Below are positions 10,675 through 44,300 of a DNA stretch of 64,000 nucleotides, one piece after another (within the stretch, counting starts at the first letter, position 1; the number at the start of each line of letters is the position of its first letter). The notes under the pieces are model-generated. The model did no database searches. It was not told where the DNA came from and saw only the letters and a program-made list of their open reading frames with translations. Origin of the DNA: Romanomermis culicivorax (lineage: Eukaryota; Nematoda; Enoplea; Mermithida; Mermithidae); assembly GCA_963922205.1 (NCBI GenBank), contig CAWUHX010000091.1:310001-374000 (forward strand). The letters are read 5' to 3'. The position numbers and the translations under genes are program-made.

Positions 10675-11916
10675 TATAGTCTCTTTTTTTATAAAATACT
10701 TCCAAATTGAAAAGTGATCAGTCAGTGTTGTCGTCAGAATCATTAACACAAACCTTTTACACTAAAGGCACTGTCATGTTGGTTGTCCTATTCATACTAA
10801 CAAGTGGCGCCGCTTTTTTACTTTTGGATTTTGCCTTGTCAAAAAATGCACATTGCTCGTCTCGACAAATGCGGAATACAAAAAAGGACGAAAAAGATGA
10901 AAAAAACGAAAAGAATCGAAAAATAAAAAGCGCAAAAGAAAAAGGAAATCAATCATTCCTGCACACGATGCAGATAGAAGCTTGCAAAATGCCTAGCCTA
11001 AAGATTTTGGGCTCTTGCTTCACTTTGCTTCTCATTCCAACGATTAATTGCTCTTGAACTGCTGAGAAATATCAATTTACATAAATTGATTTTGAAAAAT
11101 TGAATATATATACACGATTATTCATTCACATATGTGCTATATACAGGATCCAGATCTGATCTGGGTCCGGTCGGACCTGCTGTTTAGGACCTAGATTCAA
11201 AGTGGATCCATCCTTTCTCTAGTATTCGGGAAACCGGGACGTTCAGGGAACAGGGACTAATGCATTTTTCGGGGAAATAGGAAATTTATTCATTATTCGG
11301 GGAATCGGGACCTACGGGGAATATGGACTTTCGGGATATTTGCTGAAAAGAGACGTTGGGGGAATAAAGACACAACCAAAATGTGCGAGTACACTTGCTG
11401 TAGGAACATGTTTACACCTACTTTGCATATTCATAATTTTTACACGTTAATGTCTTCATTGCAAATTAAGTGATCAACTTCTTAGTGAATCTTAATTGAA
11501 AATTAAGTAATCAATTTGGTAAAATAATTTGACGTGTCAGAATTCACAGTGAAAAATATGATTCAACTACATGTATAGAGATGTCACAGTATGTAACAAT
11601 ATGTTACAACAACAGTATGCTGCAGCTTTTCAACACATAGCTTGTTCGAAAATTTCGTTTCAGTTGAAACTTGATGGCGGCGGCGCGCCGCGCCGCAAAA
11701 ACTACAAAAACCTATTCATACTTCAAAGGTGGTAGCGCCGCGCGGTGAAGTACGACAGGGCCTCAAGGGTTTTCATTCAAAAAATTATTAAACGTTATTC
11801 GAACATAGTCACAAATTTTCAGTACTACGTGATCTATGAGCCGAAAATCCTAAAAATATGAAACACTACTTGCTTTTCACTTTGATTTAGAAGCATTTAA
11901 AGAAAAACAGACTATA
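10675..11916. mobile_element. Inverted-repeat DNA element, TATAGTCTG family, with another element nested inside
   Basis: The left end reads TATAGTCTCTTTTTTTATAA, followed by AATACTTCCAAATTGAAAAGTGATC. The right end, in inverse, carries CTTTTCACTTTGATTTAGAAGC and ends CAGACTATA. The same termini bound shorter elements at 42466-42716 and 56335-56565. No transposase frame is seen, so it is non-autonomous. The target duplication may be TA. Confidence 0.7.
10764..11763. mobile_element. Inverted-repeat element, GGCCCTGTCATACTT family, nested
   Basis: The left end AAAGGCACTGTCATG is followed by CCTATTCATACT and GGCGCCGC. The right end holds GGCGGCGCGCCGCGCCGC, CCTATTCATACTTC and GTACGACAGGGCCT. The better copy at 43728-44518 has the same end blocks in the same order. 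This copy lies wholly inside the TATAGTCTG element, so it inserted later. Confidence 0.65.
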
Positions 11917-12918
11917 ACGCATTGGGCGTGCTCGTAGCTCCCAATCATTTAAAAGATAAACGAGCTTTGACGTATTTTTTCATTCAAGAAATGGAAACTT
12001 TTGTAAACAAGGTTCCTTATTCAAGCACTTGCGAGTACTCTTTTCCATTGAAAACGTTTTGAGAAATTTTGTAAATCACCCTGACAAATATAACATGACC
12101 GAGCTAAACTAATTGGGGAGATCCCGAAGTAGTGAGACTTCTGGGGGAAGGAAAATCAAGCCCTGCATAACTGTACAAGGACATCTCACTTCCTTATTTT
12201 TTACAGACAAAAAGAATAAGGAATACGCATATAAATTCAAAAAACACGACAAACACGACTCATTATACAAAATTGCCCGAAAAGAATTAACAATATTAAC
12301 AAAAAATGAATGTGCATCATAAAAACCGTATCAGTCAAATGTTTCGCGGCGACAAATTAAAACGAATAGAGCTTTTTCGTGATGATAGTTGAAGGAAAGA
12401 GAAAAAACTATAAAAATATTGCTCAAGAATAAACATAAAAAATGAAGAAAGAAAAATACACCAAAAAAGCGACTCTAGTGTGCAAAGTTTTGACGGCGAT
12501 AAATTGGGTATAAATTACTTTTGTCTTGGAATAAGAGACTTTTCGATTTTTCGGAGATGGCAGAAGCCGCGATTTTGTACAAATAAATAAATTAGGATAA
12601 AAAAACTCTTGAGAGGCGAAAAATAAATGCTGGAAGCAGATGACAATTTCGTTACGCTGGAAAACACAAAATTCGCGAATCACACACACGCACATCTGCA
12701 AATTCGGGTTCAAAAATTTTCAAGCAAAATTCGCTTTTTGCATTCAGAAAGAAAAATCATCTACGTCAACAAAAAGAGAATTTCCAGAAGTTCAAAATCA
12801 TAGTCGGCAGGTATCATCACATCGGTGCCTAAATCAGCCTTCGAAAAAGTCAACTGAAATACTTGTTTTTCGCATCTTGAAAAATGTTAATTACTGCTTT
12901 GCGTAATTGTATGTAAAT
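11917..12918. other. Intergenic region downstream of the MRCK gene; no gene recognised
   Basis: Contains short frames without recognisable domains. The 3' UTR and poly(A) site of MRCK should lie here on the minus strand; AT-rich stretches are compatible with several poly(A) signals and none is decisive. Confidence 0.4.
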
Positions 12919-34976
<22,058 letters not shown>

Positions 34977-36655
34977 GTCTTCGCTGTTGTGGCATAATTC
35001 TCTAATATCTTGGGTAGTTTATAACGGCATTAAGCTGAAAATTGACAAATTAGCATAAGATTTTACCGACAATTGGGACTTGAGAGGTAGTACGTACAAT
35101 ACAGGTGATTTAATTTTTCTCAGAAATTTTCATCTGAGCCACCTGAACAAACTTCTGTATCCATAAGCTTAGCTTAGCTACCAGTCGTTGTTAGGCATTC
35201 CGCCAACCAGGACTGGCGACCGACACTTTTTTGTGGTCTCTTTGATGATGTAATTCTGATGTAATTCATCAACAGCCAGGCAGAAAATAAAAGTTTGAAT
35301 TTTTTTTTCTTTTGGTCGTTCATCATAACGCGGATTATGATAAAGAATACTACATTGCCTATTCCCATCGATCGAATTTTAAAGAATTTCTGGAGCAGGT
35401 TGCAACTTCTTACTTACAGCAACACCAATATCTTTCATTTTTAGGCAATATTTTTGAGAAAGTGGTCAAGTCACCAATTTCTGTTCAAAATTCTCAAAAT
35501 TATTTGGTTATTATTGATTTTGTCGTTCAAAGCTGGCTAAGAAACTGAATGTTCATGCACCGAGAAAATTTTACATTTTCAGCCCTAAAACTGTGTTTTG
35601 ATATGAAAATATTACCTTCAATTTTGGAACTTGGCCGGCGCGAAGCACCGAAAAATATTACTTTTTGTTGTAGAAAAACCCTCATACACAAAAAATTCAG
35701 CCGTAACAGAAAATTGGAATCTAATTCTTGAAATAAATGTTCGGAAAATTAATTTTTCAGCGTCGTAGAATTTCAATAACCCAAAAAAATTTTCCCGGCG
35801 CTTGGCGCCGGTTACATCGTTTTTGGGCTCTCATTTGTTATCATAAAAGACTTGATCGTCGATTTCTCATTTCATGTAATCCAAATTCATTATGCTCTTG
35901 GATAGTTTGTAGCAAAGTTTGTACCACAATGCTTGTAAATTAGACTCCAAACTCGAAAATTTCGATTTTAACCTCAATTTCTAAAAACACCGGAAGGTTT
36001 GAAAAAGGTGGAAAAACACTTTAACAAAGCGTCTTCAAGCATTTTAAGCGAAATAACGACTTCGGGAAAACGGGGAAAAAATTTTGACCTCTTTCTCCAT
36101 TTGGGGAAAAGGTTGGCGGGAAAAAAGAAACAGTGTCGAGCAGCGTTTTTTTGTTCCAAAACATGATTTTTGGCACACAAAAAAATGGAATGGCACAAAA
36201 ATTTTTGAGCGTTTGTGCCAATTGGCACAAATTTTTTGACTCGTCTAAGGCTGAATTCCCATGATTTTTAGTCATTTTAGTGACTGAAAACTCAAAATTT
36301 TATCGGCGCTTTGCGCCGAGTCAATGATAATGTTAAACCTTTATTTGCCTCGAACGCGAGCGAATGCCATCTGAACAGTATATTTGTATTATCGCAGCAG
36401 ACTTCGAGATTATCAATGACTGGTGAATGAATAGAAATGTTAAACTTAATCCATGTTCATTCAGTGGGATTGGAAATGGGAACCAAAATTTTTATTTTTG
36501 GTGTCTGATTCGAACAGAAAATTGGCATTGTTGGCACAACTTTTTAACCAAAAATTTACGCGACGCGACATCCTTAATTTAATCTTTACATTGTTAATCC
36601 ATACTATCCCAATCTAATACCCATACTATCCCATACTATCCGTACTCATCCCAAA
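34977..36655. other. Intergenic region upstream of MRCK; repeats only
   Basis: The MRCK promoter should lie in the first part. A TTTTCAG acceptor-like site on the minus strand at about 35034-35040 could mark a leader exon or a spliced-leader site. From 35.6 kb the DNA is transposon-derived, with hairpins at 35635, 35795 and 36304 and the block 36000-36400 that recurs at 38980-39360. Confidence 0.5.
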
Positions 36656-36657
36656 AC

Positions 36658-37299
36658 TTGAGTTTTAGAGATCACATAGCATCAATTACCAAGAAAGCCT
36701 TCAGCTTAAGTTCTTTGATAATTAGAACCTTTACTTCCAATGATACTTCTAACCTTGTACGCGCGTTTACTATTTATGTTAGACCCCTGCTAGAATATTG
36801 TTCAACTGTTTGGAACCCTTACTATGCCTCTGACATAAATCTCATTGAAAAAGTTCAGAGAAGATTCACAAAGAGAATATGTGGTTTTGGGTCTATCCTT
36901 TCATATGATGAGCGTTTAACTAAGCTATGCCTCGATAGCTTAGAAATACGCCGACTACGTGCCGCCTTATGCATGATGTTTCAAATTATTAAAGGCCAAT
37001 CCTGTCTGCAAAAATCGGACTTCTTTATTAGCAGTAATTTCGAGTCCACCCGTCGTAAAAATGACTACAAACTTAAAACAGGTAAAGCTAAAACAAATAT
37101 TAGATTATATGATTTTTCCAATAGGTACATTAATATTTGGAATGAACTTTCAGCTGAAGTTCTTAGTTCTTCCAATTTACACACATTCAAAACGAAAATC
37201 TCTAAGATCGATTTTTCTGATTACTCGGGGGAGCGCGTTAGCCTGTTACAAATATGTAACCTGCGCTTCCTATTACCGTCATTAACTTGTTTACTGTAG
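36658..37299 (+). pseudogene. LINE reverse-transcriptase C-terminal fragment, 5'-truncated
   Basis: 213-residue open stretch reading YVRPLLEYCSTVWNPYYASD then LIEKVQRRFTKRI, the region just after the reverse-transcriptase core in CR1/jockey-like LINEs. The catalytic YxDD part is missing. The frame has no stop until 37297. It is followed by an AATAAA and a short (CATT)n tail at about 37466-37482, a fitting 3' end for such an element. The fragment cannot work alone. It sits between two copies of the duplicated repeat blocks. Confidence 0.8.
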
Positions 37300-38655
37300 C
37301 ACATATTTTCGCTGCGATATTGTATTTGTCATTTTGAAGTAGCCGTGGATTGAGTTTTCGAAACTTTTCTTCGTTTTCTTATTTCATTTTAATCGTTTGT
37401 TCTCGCGTTTTAACCTTTTTTTCTTATCTTGTGTTATATTTCGCCTGACAGGTAATAAATCTTCTTCATTCATTCATTCATTGTTGTTAGGAAGAAATTC
37501 GTAGGCGAAAACTGGAGAAAAATATAAACTTCCTGACAAATTGTATGAAAATATCTATCTCGCAGCATTCGACTTCTTTCCGAATCATATGAACTGTTTT
37601 CTCGATCAGTTTTTTTATCTCACTGACGTGGTCAGATAAAATGAGGTTAGGCACGATTTTTGTGAAAATCAGTGCGGTTAATTATGTTTTTATCAAACTT
37701 TTGGCGTTAAAATTCGTAAAAGTTTTCAGTATGTTTTTAAAGTGAAAAAATTTTTTTGTGCCATTGGCACACATTTTTTGGCACTTTGTACCAATTAGCA
37801 CAAACGTCCGTGCTGGTATCGAGAAGCACTGTTTTTTCCACGAACTTTTTTCCAGAAATGTGGGAAGAGGTCAAATTTTTTTCCACACGTGGAAAAAATT
37901 TTTTTTCGTCTTAAAATCCTCGTTTTTCGCTTGAAAATGTTCATAAACACTTTATTTAAGTGTTTTTGAGCTTTTTAAAGCATTCTGATAATCATTCTGA
38001 TCACATAACTCAAAAATTAGATTTAACTTTTGTGTTCATATGTAAATCGTAATTTCTAGAAATTTGTCATTCGAAAAATTTTAAAACCATCAATTTGTTC
38101 GTCACCTTCCATAAATTTGGTCGAAAAGCTATAAGTCAGAAGCGTAGAAATTTTCCAAAAATACTTCCATGAAGCTTTTGAATTGAATTTACCAGCCGTT
38201 CATACCATAAATATCTATTTTTTAATTATTACAGGTGAAATGGAAGCGCGGAAAGAAAAAATGACGAAATTTGAACGACCGGTTCAAATTCTGTTCACGA
38301 GTATCTGTTGGACAGGTTTATTTTCCAGCGTTTCAGAAGGTGAAAATCCAAAAAATTTTCTGGCGCTCCGCGCCGGATTAAAAACTAAATAAAATTAGAT
38401 GATTCTAATCATACCTGTAATTGGGGGGACCCCCCCCCCCCAGTTTGGAAAAAATTGGCGAAAAAGTGTATGTTTTTGGCCTTTTTCGTGAAAAATTTCG
38501 ACTTTTTTCGACCCCCTCCCCCAAAATTACGGATTTACCACCCCTCGCCAACTGGTCAGACCTCTTACTACTACTGGCATGATTCTAATCGGAACCACAG
38601 GTTAATAACGGATAAATTCATGAGAACCCTATCGTTAACATGCTTTATCTGCTCT
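37300..38655. repeat. LINE 3' tail and fragments of the hairpin-bearing repeat
   Basis: After the (CATT)n tail comes TTTTTTTGTGCCATTGGCACA (37750-37800), shared with 36210, 39150 and 41100, and a GGCGCTCCGCGCC hairpin at 38362. The C/G-run repeat (38413-38572) ends CCAACTGGTCAGACCTCTTAC. No gene. Confidence 0.5.
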
Positions 38656-38658
38656 TGT

Positions 38659-39360
38659 AGAACACCAATATATTCTTCATGAGCTCATTTTGACTAACGT
38701 AACATAATCAGTATTTTTTCCTCATTTTTGCAGGTTTCTGACTCCAAATACAACAAAATGCTAGGGTATGCTCCAAAAATGCATAAAAAAGCATCCGTAA
38801 CCACATTATAAACGTTTTTTAAAATGTGGAAAATTTTTGGAAAATGGAGAAAAAAATTTTGGGTCCGGTTCTCATGTGGAAAAAATCTTCGAGGAAAAAA
38901 ACCGTGGCGCGAAGCGCCGGAAAATTTTGAGATTTGGACCCCCTAAAATGCACCAAAATGCATCTTTTCAATATGAAAACCCCAAATTTTTCTTCTACAT
39001 TTCTGGAAAGACCTCAAAAATTCTTTCCACACTCCAGATTTTTTTCCACATTATAGTGCAAGTGGAAAAAAACAGTCGAGAACAGTGTTTTTTTTTGTGC
39101 CAAAACATGGTTTTTGGCACAAAAAAAATTGGAATGGCACAAAAAATTTTGAGCGTTTGTGCCAGTTGGCACAAAAATTTTGGCTGGTCAAACATTGAAT
39201 ATCCTTGATTTTTATACGATTTAGGTGCTGAAAATGCAGAAAAATTTCGGCGCTTCACGCCGAGATGGATATAATATTTCCTATTCGTATATTTGACCCG
39301 AAAGCGAACGATTTCTCTTCGAACTGTGTATTAGTAGTATTGTTGCAGCAAACTTTATAG
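38659..39360. repeat. Second copies of two blocks of the transposon island
   Basis: 38659-38905 repeats 34360-34620 at roughly nine bases in ten (gaacaccaatatattcttca at both starts). 38980-39360 repeats 36000-36400, including AATGGCACAAAAA, GAGCGTTTGTGCCA and a CGGCGC hairpin. The order differs from the first copies, so this is rearranged transposon sequence. Confidence 0.65.
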
Positions 39361-39527
39361 GCTGTCAAGACTGATAATAATAATAATAATAATAATTTAT
39401 TTAGAACTTACAAAATGTTAAAACAAATGTCATAGAAAAATATTAGTAACACAAACATAAATTAGTAATCAAACGCAAGAAAAATGTAAGAACAAGGGAC
39501 GACAGGCGGTGACGCGCTAACATGTAC

Positions 39528-40553
39528 CAGGGTTGGCAAGACCTGGGTTTTTGGGTTTTTGGGTTTTTCTGGGTTTTTCTGGGTGCATTTTTTTGACAAA
39601 ATTTGGGTTTTTGGGTTTTTGGGTTTTTCTTAATTCTTTTAAAATGAGGATTTCATCGTTAATTTGAGAATTTCATCGTTAATTTCCCTGTGGCAAATCC
39701 AGAACTAGCTGACCAAAAAAGTGCTGTGTATCAAGAATTGACACAATGCATGATTGAGGCAAAATTACAAAAACAAAATAACTCATTTCGCTACCAGACC
39801 AGATGCTCGTCAAAAAGAAAAAGTCTGTCCTTGAGTATTGGCTCACAGATGGAGCTGACTGGCCGCTGGTGCAACGAATCGCTCTGAAGGTACACATAGA
39901 TAACATGTTATTTGTTTCAATGTATCACATGTATAAAAAATTAATTGAGGTTTTTTCGCTCGTTGTCTCTACCGCATCTTCGGAAAGAAACTTCTCTACC
40001 TTTGGCTTCATACATTCCAAGCTGCGAAATCAATTGTCGACGGAAACAGTGCGCAAACTGGTATTCGTTAAGACAAACTTTGGGCTGCTAGAAAGTTCCC
40101 GTGACTGTGAATCTGATGAAGTGAGCGAAGCCGAAGCGTGAAATTTGATTTCCGTAATTTTCAATTTTTTAAAGTGACATTTCAATTTTTAGTGTTTAGA
40201 TCATGCAATAAAAAATTCAATAAACAGCCAATCGTTTTAATGAGCCAAATCGATAAAATCGTTGTGCAATGTGCAGTCGCGTGACTCGTGTAAATATGTT
40301 ACAACCAAATGTATAGTCAGTCTTGAACACTGTTCAGCAATTTAATACACTTTATACGTTAAAAATAACATTCTCATATATATTTTAAGTAAAATGATCA
40401 TTCATTAGTACAAAACTGGAACAAAAACCCTAGAAAAACCCACCAAAAACCCAGAAAAACCCACCAAAAACCCAGAAAAACCCAGAAAAACCCATCCGAA
40501 AACCCAAAAACCCAAAAATGAAGATTTCAAAAACTGGGTTTTTGCCAACCCTG
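39528..40553. mobile_element. hAT element remnant with transposase fragment, 8-bp target duplication
   Basis: Ends CAGGGTTGGCAAGACCTGGG and the inverse CTGGGTTTTTGCCAACCCTG. Flanking 8-mers are ACATGTAC (39520-39527) and ACACGTAC (40554-40561). Near both ends there are runs of GGGTTTTT or AAAAACCC, probably sub-terminal transposase-binding repeats. The middle encodes the end of a hAT transposase. Confidence 0.88.
39680..40141 (+). pseudogene. hAT transposase C-terminal (dimerisation) fragment
   Basis: Reads YWLTDGADWPLVQRIALK and, further on, VSTASSERNFSTFGFIHSKL then RNQLS, the hAT dimerisation domain whose SSERxFS and KLRNxLS motifs are diagnostic. An upstream part (MANPELADQKSAVY...) is in another frame, so a frameshift or splice lies near 39800. 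The 60 bases 39890-39949 (GTACACATAG ... TTAATTGAG) look like a small intron, since removing them joins ALK to VFSLVV, as in intact hAT proteins. The N-terminal zinc finger and catalytic residues are absent: not functional alone. Confidence 0.85.
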
Positions 40554-40561
40554 ACACGTAC

Positions 40562-41371
40562 GCCCCTATGAAAAGCATCAAAATTAATTTCTCTTAAATA
40601 CCTTTTAAAAGCTACAGTGAAAAGAAACTACAGAAAAAGAGTGAAAAGAAATTCTGAATCTTCTCTGCGAATTCAGTTAGAATAGGATTTAAAACTGGAA
40701 TTCTTACTTTTTGAGTTTGATTGATCCGAATAGAAAAACCGATATCGTTGATAATGATACAATGTTTGGATCGAACATTTACACAATTTTCGACTTTATT
40801 TTCTCTAGTCATTACATTGTTGTTAAGTATACATAGATATCCGTAGTCGAAAATTGAATCAATTTGAACTTCCTGAACAATTCTAGAGCTATTTAAATTT
40901 CTCAGCATTCCATTCTTTGGGTTTTCGTGAACAATTTTGTTGCACAGTTTTTTCTCGTCTCACTGACATGGTTAGCTGAAAAATAAGTTGGGCACAATTT
41001 TTACAAAAATCAATGCGTTAAACGTTAACTTTTTATCAAGCTTTTCGCCTAAAACTTTTCCGCAGTTTTCAGTTATGTTTCTAGTTTAAAAAAATTTTGT
41101 GCCATTGGCACAAATTTTTTTGGCCTCTTGTGCCCATCCATTGGCACAAATCACAAATGTCCGTGCACAAAAGAAACGCTAGTCGAGAAGTCGAGAATTG
41201 TGAAAGAACTACAGTAAATAAAATCGCTGGAAATTAACTGAACGGAATGTACTTCGTTGTTGACAATTTATATTATCATCCAGAGGAATAGGGCTCAAAT
41301 GCCACAAGGTAGGTAAAAGACAGATTGAAAAGAAATCATTAAAATTGATATAAGAAACATTCCATGAATAT
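40562..41371. other. Intergenic; end of transposon island
   Basis: Contains another GTGCCATTGGCACAAATTTT block at about 41098-41125 and no gene. The 3' UTR of the acyltransferase gene would start at its right end on the minus strand. Confidence 0.45.
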
Positions 41372-44300
41372 TCATTCAACTTGTTGACTTCGTTCGTGAT
41401 TCTGACCCTTGAATTCAGTCTGCATCGAAACAGAATTTTGCATCCGTTCGCTATCTTTCAGCTTCAGTAAGCGGTCATTGACCGTAATTTCGAAGTTTTG
41501 ACCATTTTCAACGACAGTCGATAATCGATTTCTAGTCGGTCGTTTTCTGTTACCATGGAATAAAATTTTTTCCAAACTTTGAACTGGTACTTCAAAAGCT
41601 AAACTGACGAATAAAGCGCATGAAAATGACACGAAAGCGTTGGCGAAGAAATAGATAACCTACAATAAAAATAATTGAGTATAACTTAAATTAGTTCGAC
41701 GTCAGCAAGACTCTTATATGCGTCTGTTACTGTACAGTCAGTATACAGTGATAGAAGCATCTCAAAAATGCTTGCAAAAAGCGAGATGACAAAAAATATT
41801 GTGTTGTGTAGTCAAACCCGTTTGATTGCTTATGGTATGTCTGCAAAGTACCAGTTGTATAACTTGCTTCCATTTTACAGCAGAATTTATCGCTGTAGAA
41901 CGTTCAAAAGGATGAGTTCACAAAAAAATATGGTATATCATCTGATTTCATGGGTTACAAGCTCTGAGTTAGACTTTCCTATTCAGACCCATGTACAAAA
42001 GAGCGATAGAAAAAATGCAAACAAAATACAGGAAGGAGCAATATAATTTTCAACAACATAGTCTAATTATTTTGGCAGATGCAGTGGACCGATGAAAGTA
42101 ACGTCAGTTCGTAAAAATAATAATCTTGTAGCAATCAGTGAGAAAAACTTCCTCGTCCATCAGCAATAAACAGGCCGATTGACAATTTTCTCCAGTAGCC
42201 TACAGCCGATTCCACAATGCGTACTTTGTCAAAGAATACTTTGCGTCGCCAAAGTATACTTTGAGAGCCCAAAGTATACTTTGAAAAGTAGGCTTCGAAA
42301 ACTGATTCCACAATGCGCACTAACAACCCTACTTTTCAAAGTATACTTTACATTGCTCAAAGTATACTTTGATGTTGACAAAGTGTACTTTGTCTGAAAA
42401 TAACGCCATTATCGATCTCAACACCCTGTTTAAAGATACACATTACGCATGGATCATATTATCTGTAGGCTGTTTTTTATAAAATGCTTCCAAATAGAAA
42501 AGTGATCAAATCAGTACTGCAGTCAAAATCGTTTACGTAGAGCTCTTTCTGTAAAATTTTTTACTTAAAAAATTGCTAGCGGTTTAGCTCAGTGTGCTCA
42601 CAAATTTCCAGTCCTATACGATATATTGTTCATCAGCAAATCGTGATATATTGTTTCATCAGCAAACTTGCTTTTCACTTTCATTATTTAGAAGCATTTC
42701 AAGGAAAACAAACTATACATTATTGTGCACACATTTTAATGCACGTCGTAGGACAACCGATGCATTATTGGGTTGGATGGGCAAGAATAATTTTTTTGGT
42801 TTTGAGAGAAAGAGTTACTCCATGGTCGACAAACTTGTTTTTACAATAGCATGTTTATACGAGTTCTAACTATTTTTCTTAACATTTTTTATCATACTGT
42901 TGTATTTCAAAACTTCCAGAATCGTATATTTTTATAATTCAAAACTATTCGAATAATGGTTGAAATCAAATCCAAATTACCGCCATCCAATGAAAAGGAA
43001 TTTTTTCAAAAAAAATTAAAAACAAGAAAATTAAATAAATTTTTTTTTTACCAAATCAGTGATGAAATAAATCACCGTTGGTGAAACTCATGTTGTAAAT
43101 GTCATCTTCATTGAATCGTGTGATCACGGAATTTTTAGTTATCACGGAATTTTTTCCTATGAATCAACACAAAATCGTCATCGCCATTTACTATTTCATC
43201 AATCACCCGACGAGCCATATTTATCACAATAAAATTACCTAAAGTATGGTCCAAGGGGCGGTCTAGAGGGCCCCAGGCCAAAGTATACTTTGACAAAGTA
43301 TGCATTGTGGAATCGGCCCCAGGTCAAGTGCATTCAGGTCTATAGTTCTATCTAAATCAAAATGGACAAGCAAGATGTTGTTTTTTGATTTTGGCCACAT
43401 CTATGTAATGTAGATATTCGTATTTTTTCACGGCATAAAAGTTGTCCACTGCTCCAAATTTTGTATCAAATTGAACTTCTTTTTTCTTGTCGCTGCATCT
43501 GCCATTTCATAGTAGATGGAGTATAGAATTTCTTACAACTGTGTAATGGCCATCGTAATGAACTGGCTTCATTTGACTCGAATAGAATAGAATCACAACT
43601 ATCGGATGCGTCAAATAAGCGCAGTAACATAATCTGCTCAATGGTATCCAAAATTTCCAGGATAAAAACCTATTCACAAAACCTGGCAAAAGCTTATTTT
43701 AAAACTATGCTCACCAACATAATATTTAAGGCCCTGTCATACTTCACCGCGAGGTACCGCGCGGTGCCGCCTGTCCTATTCATACTGAAGAGCGGCGCCG
43801 CGCGATACTGGCCGGTGCCGCCTGGGAAGTATGAATAGATTTTTCTAATTTTTGCGGCGCCGCGCGGTACCGCGTTCAAAGTTCAACTCAAACGAAATTT
43901 TCGAACAACTCATGTGTTATAAAGCTGTAATACATTGTTGCTATAACATATTGATGCATACTGTAACATCTGTATATGCAGTTCAATCATATTTTTCACA
44001 TGAATTATGAATTATGACACTTTTCAAATATTATTTTATCATGCCTCTTAATAATACATGCAAAACATAGAAATTCTGTGGGGACTCAGCCAGTACAAGC
44101 AACATGTTTTTGTAACATCCAAGCAGCTTGTTTTTCAACCTATATTAGACAAATATGTGAAATTGTTTGCTCGGACAGCATTTTTTAAAGTTTTAACGCT
44201 ACTTGTTTGAATCAAGTATGTTTCGTTTGGAGAAATCGTTTAACTACAGTATCATTTTCATTCATGATGACTTTCTCTTCTCTCTTGATCATTTTTTTTG

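Noticed and set aside
42577-42650. tRNA-like start GCGGTTTAGCTCAGTGTG
   Set aside because: It resembles an A box, but no B box, anticodon arm or acceptor pairing follows, and it lies inside a MITE.
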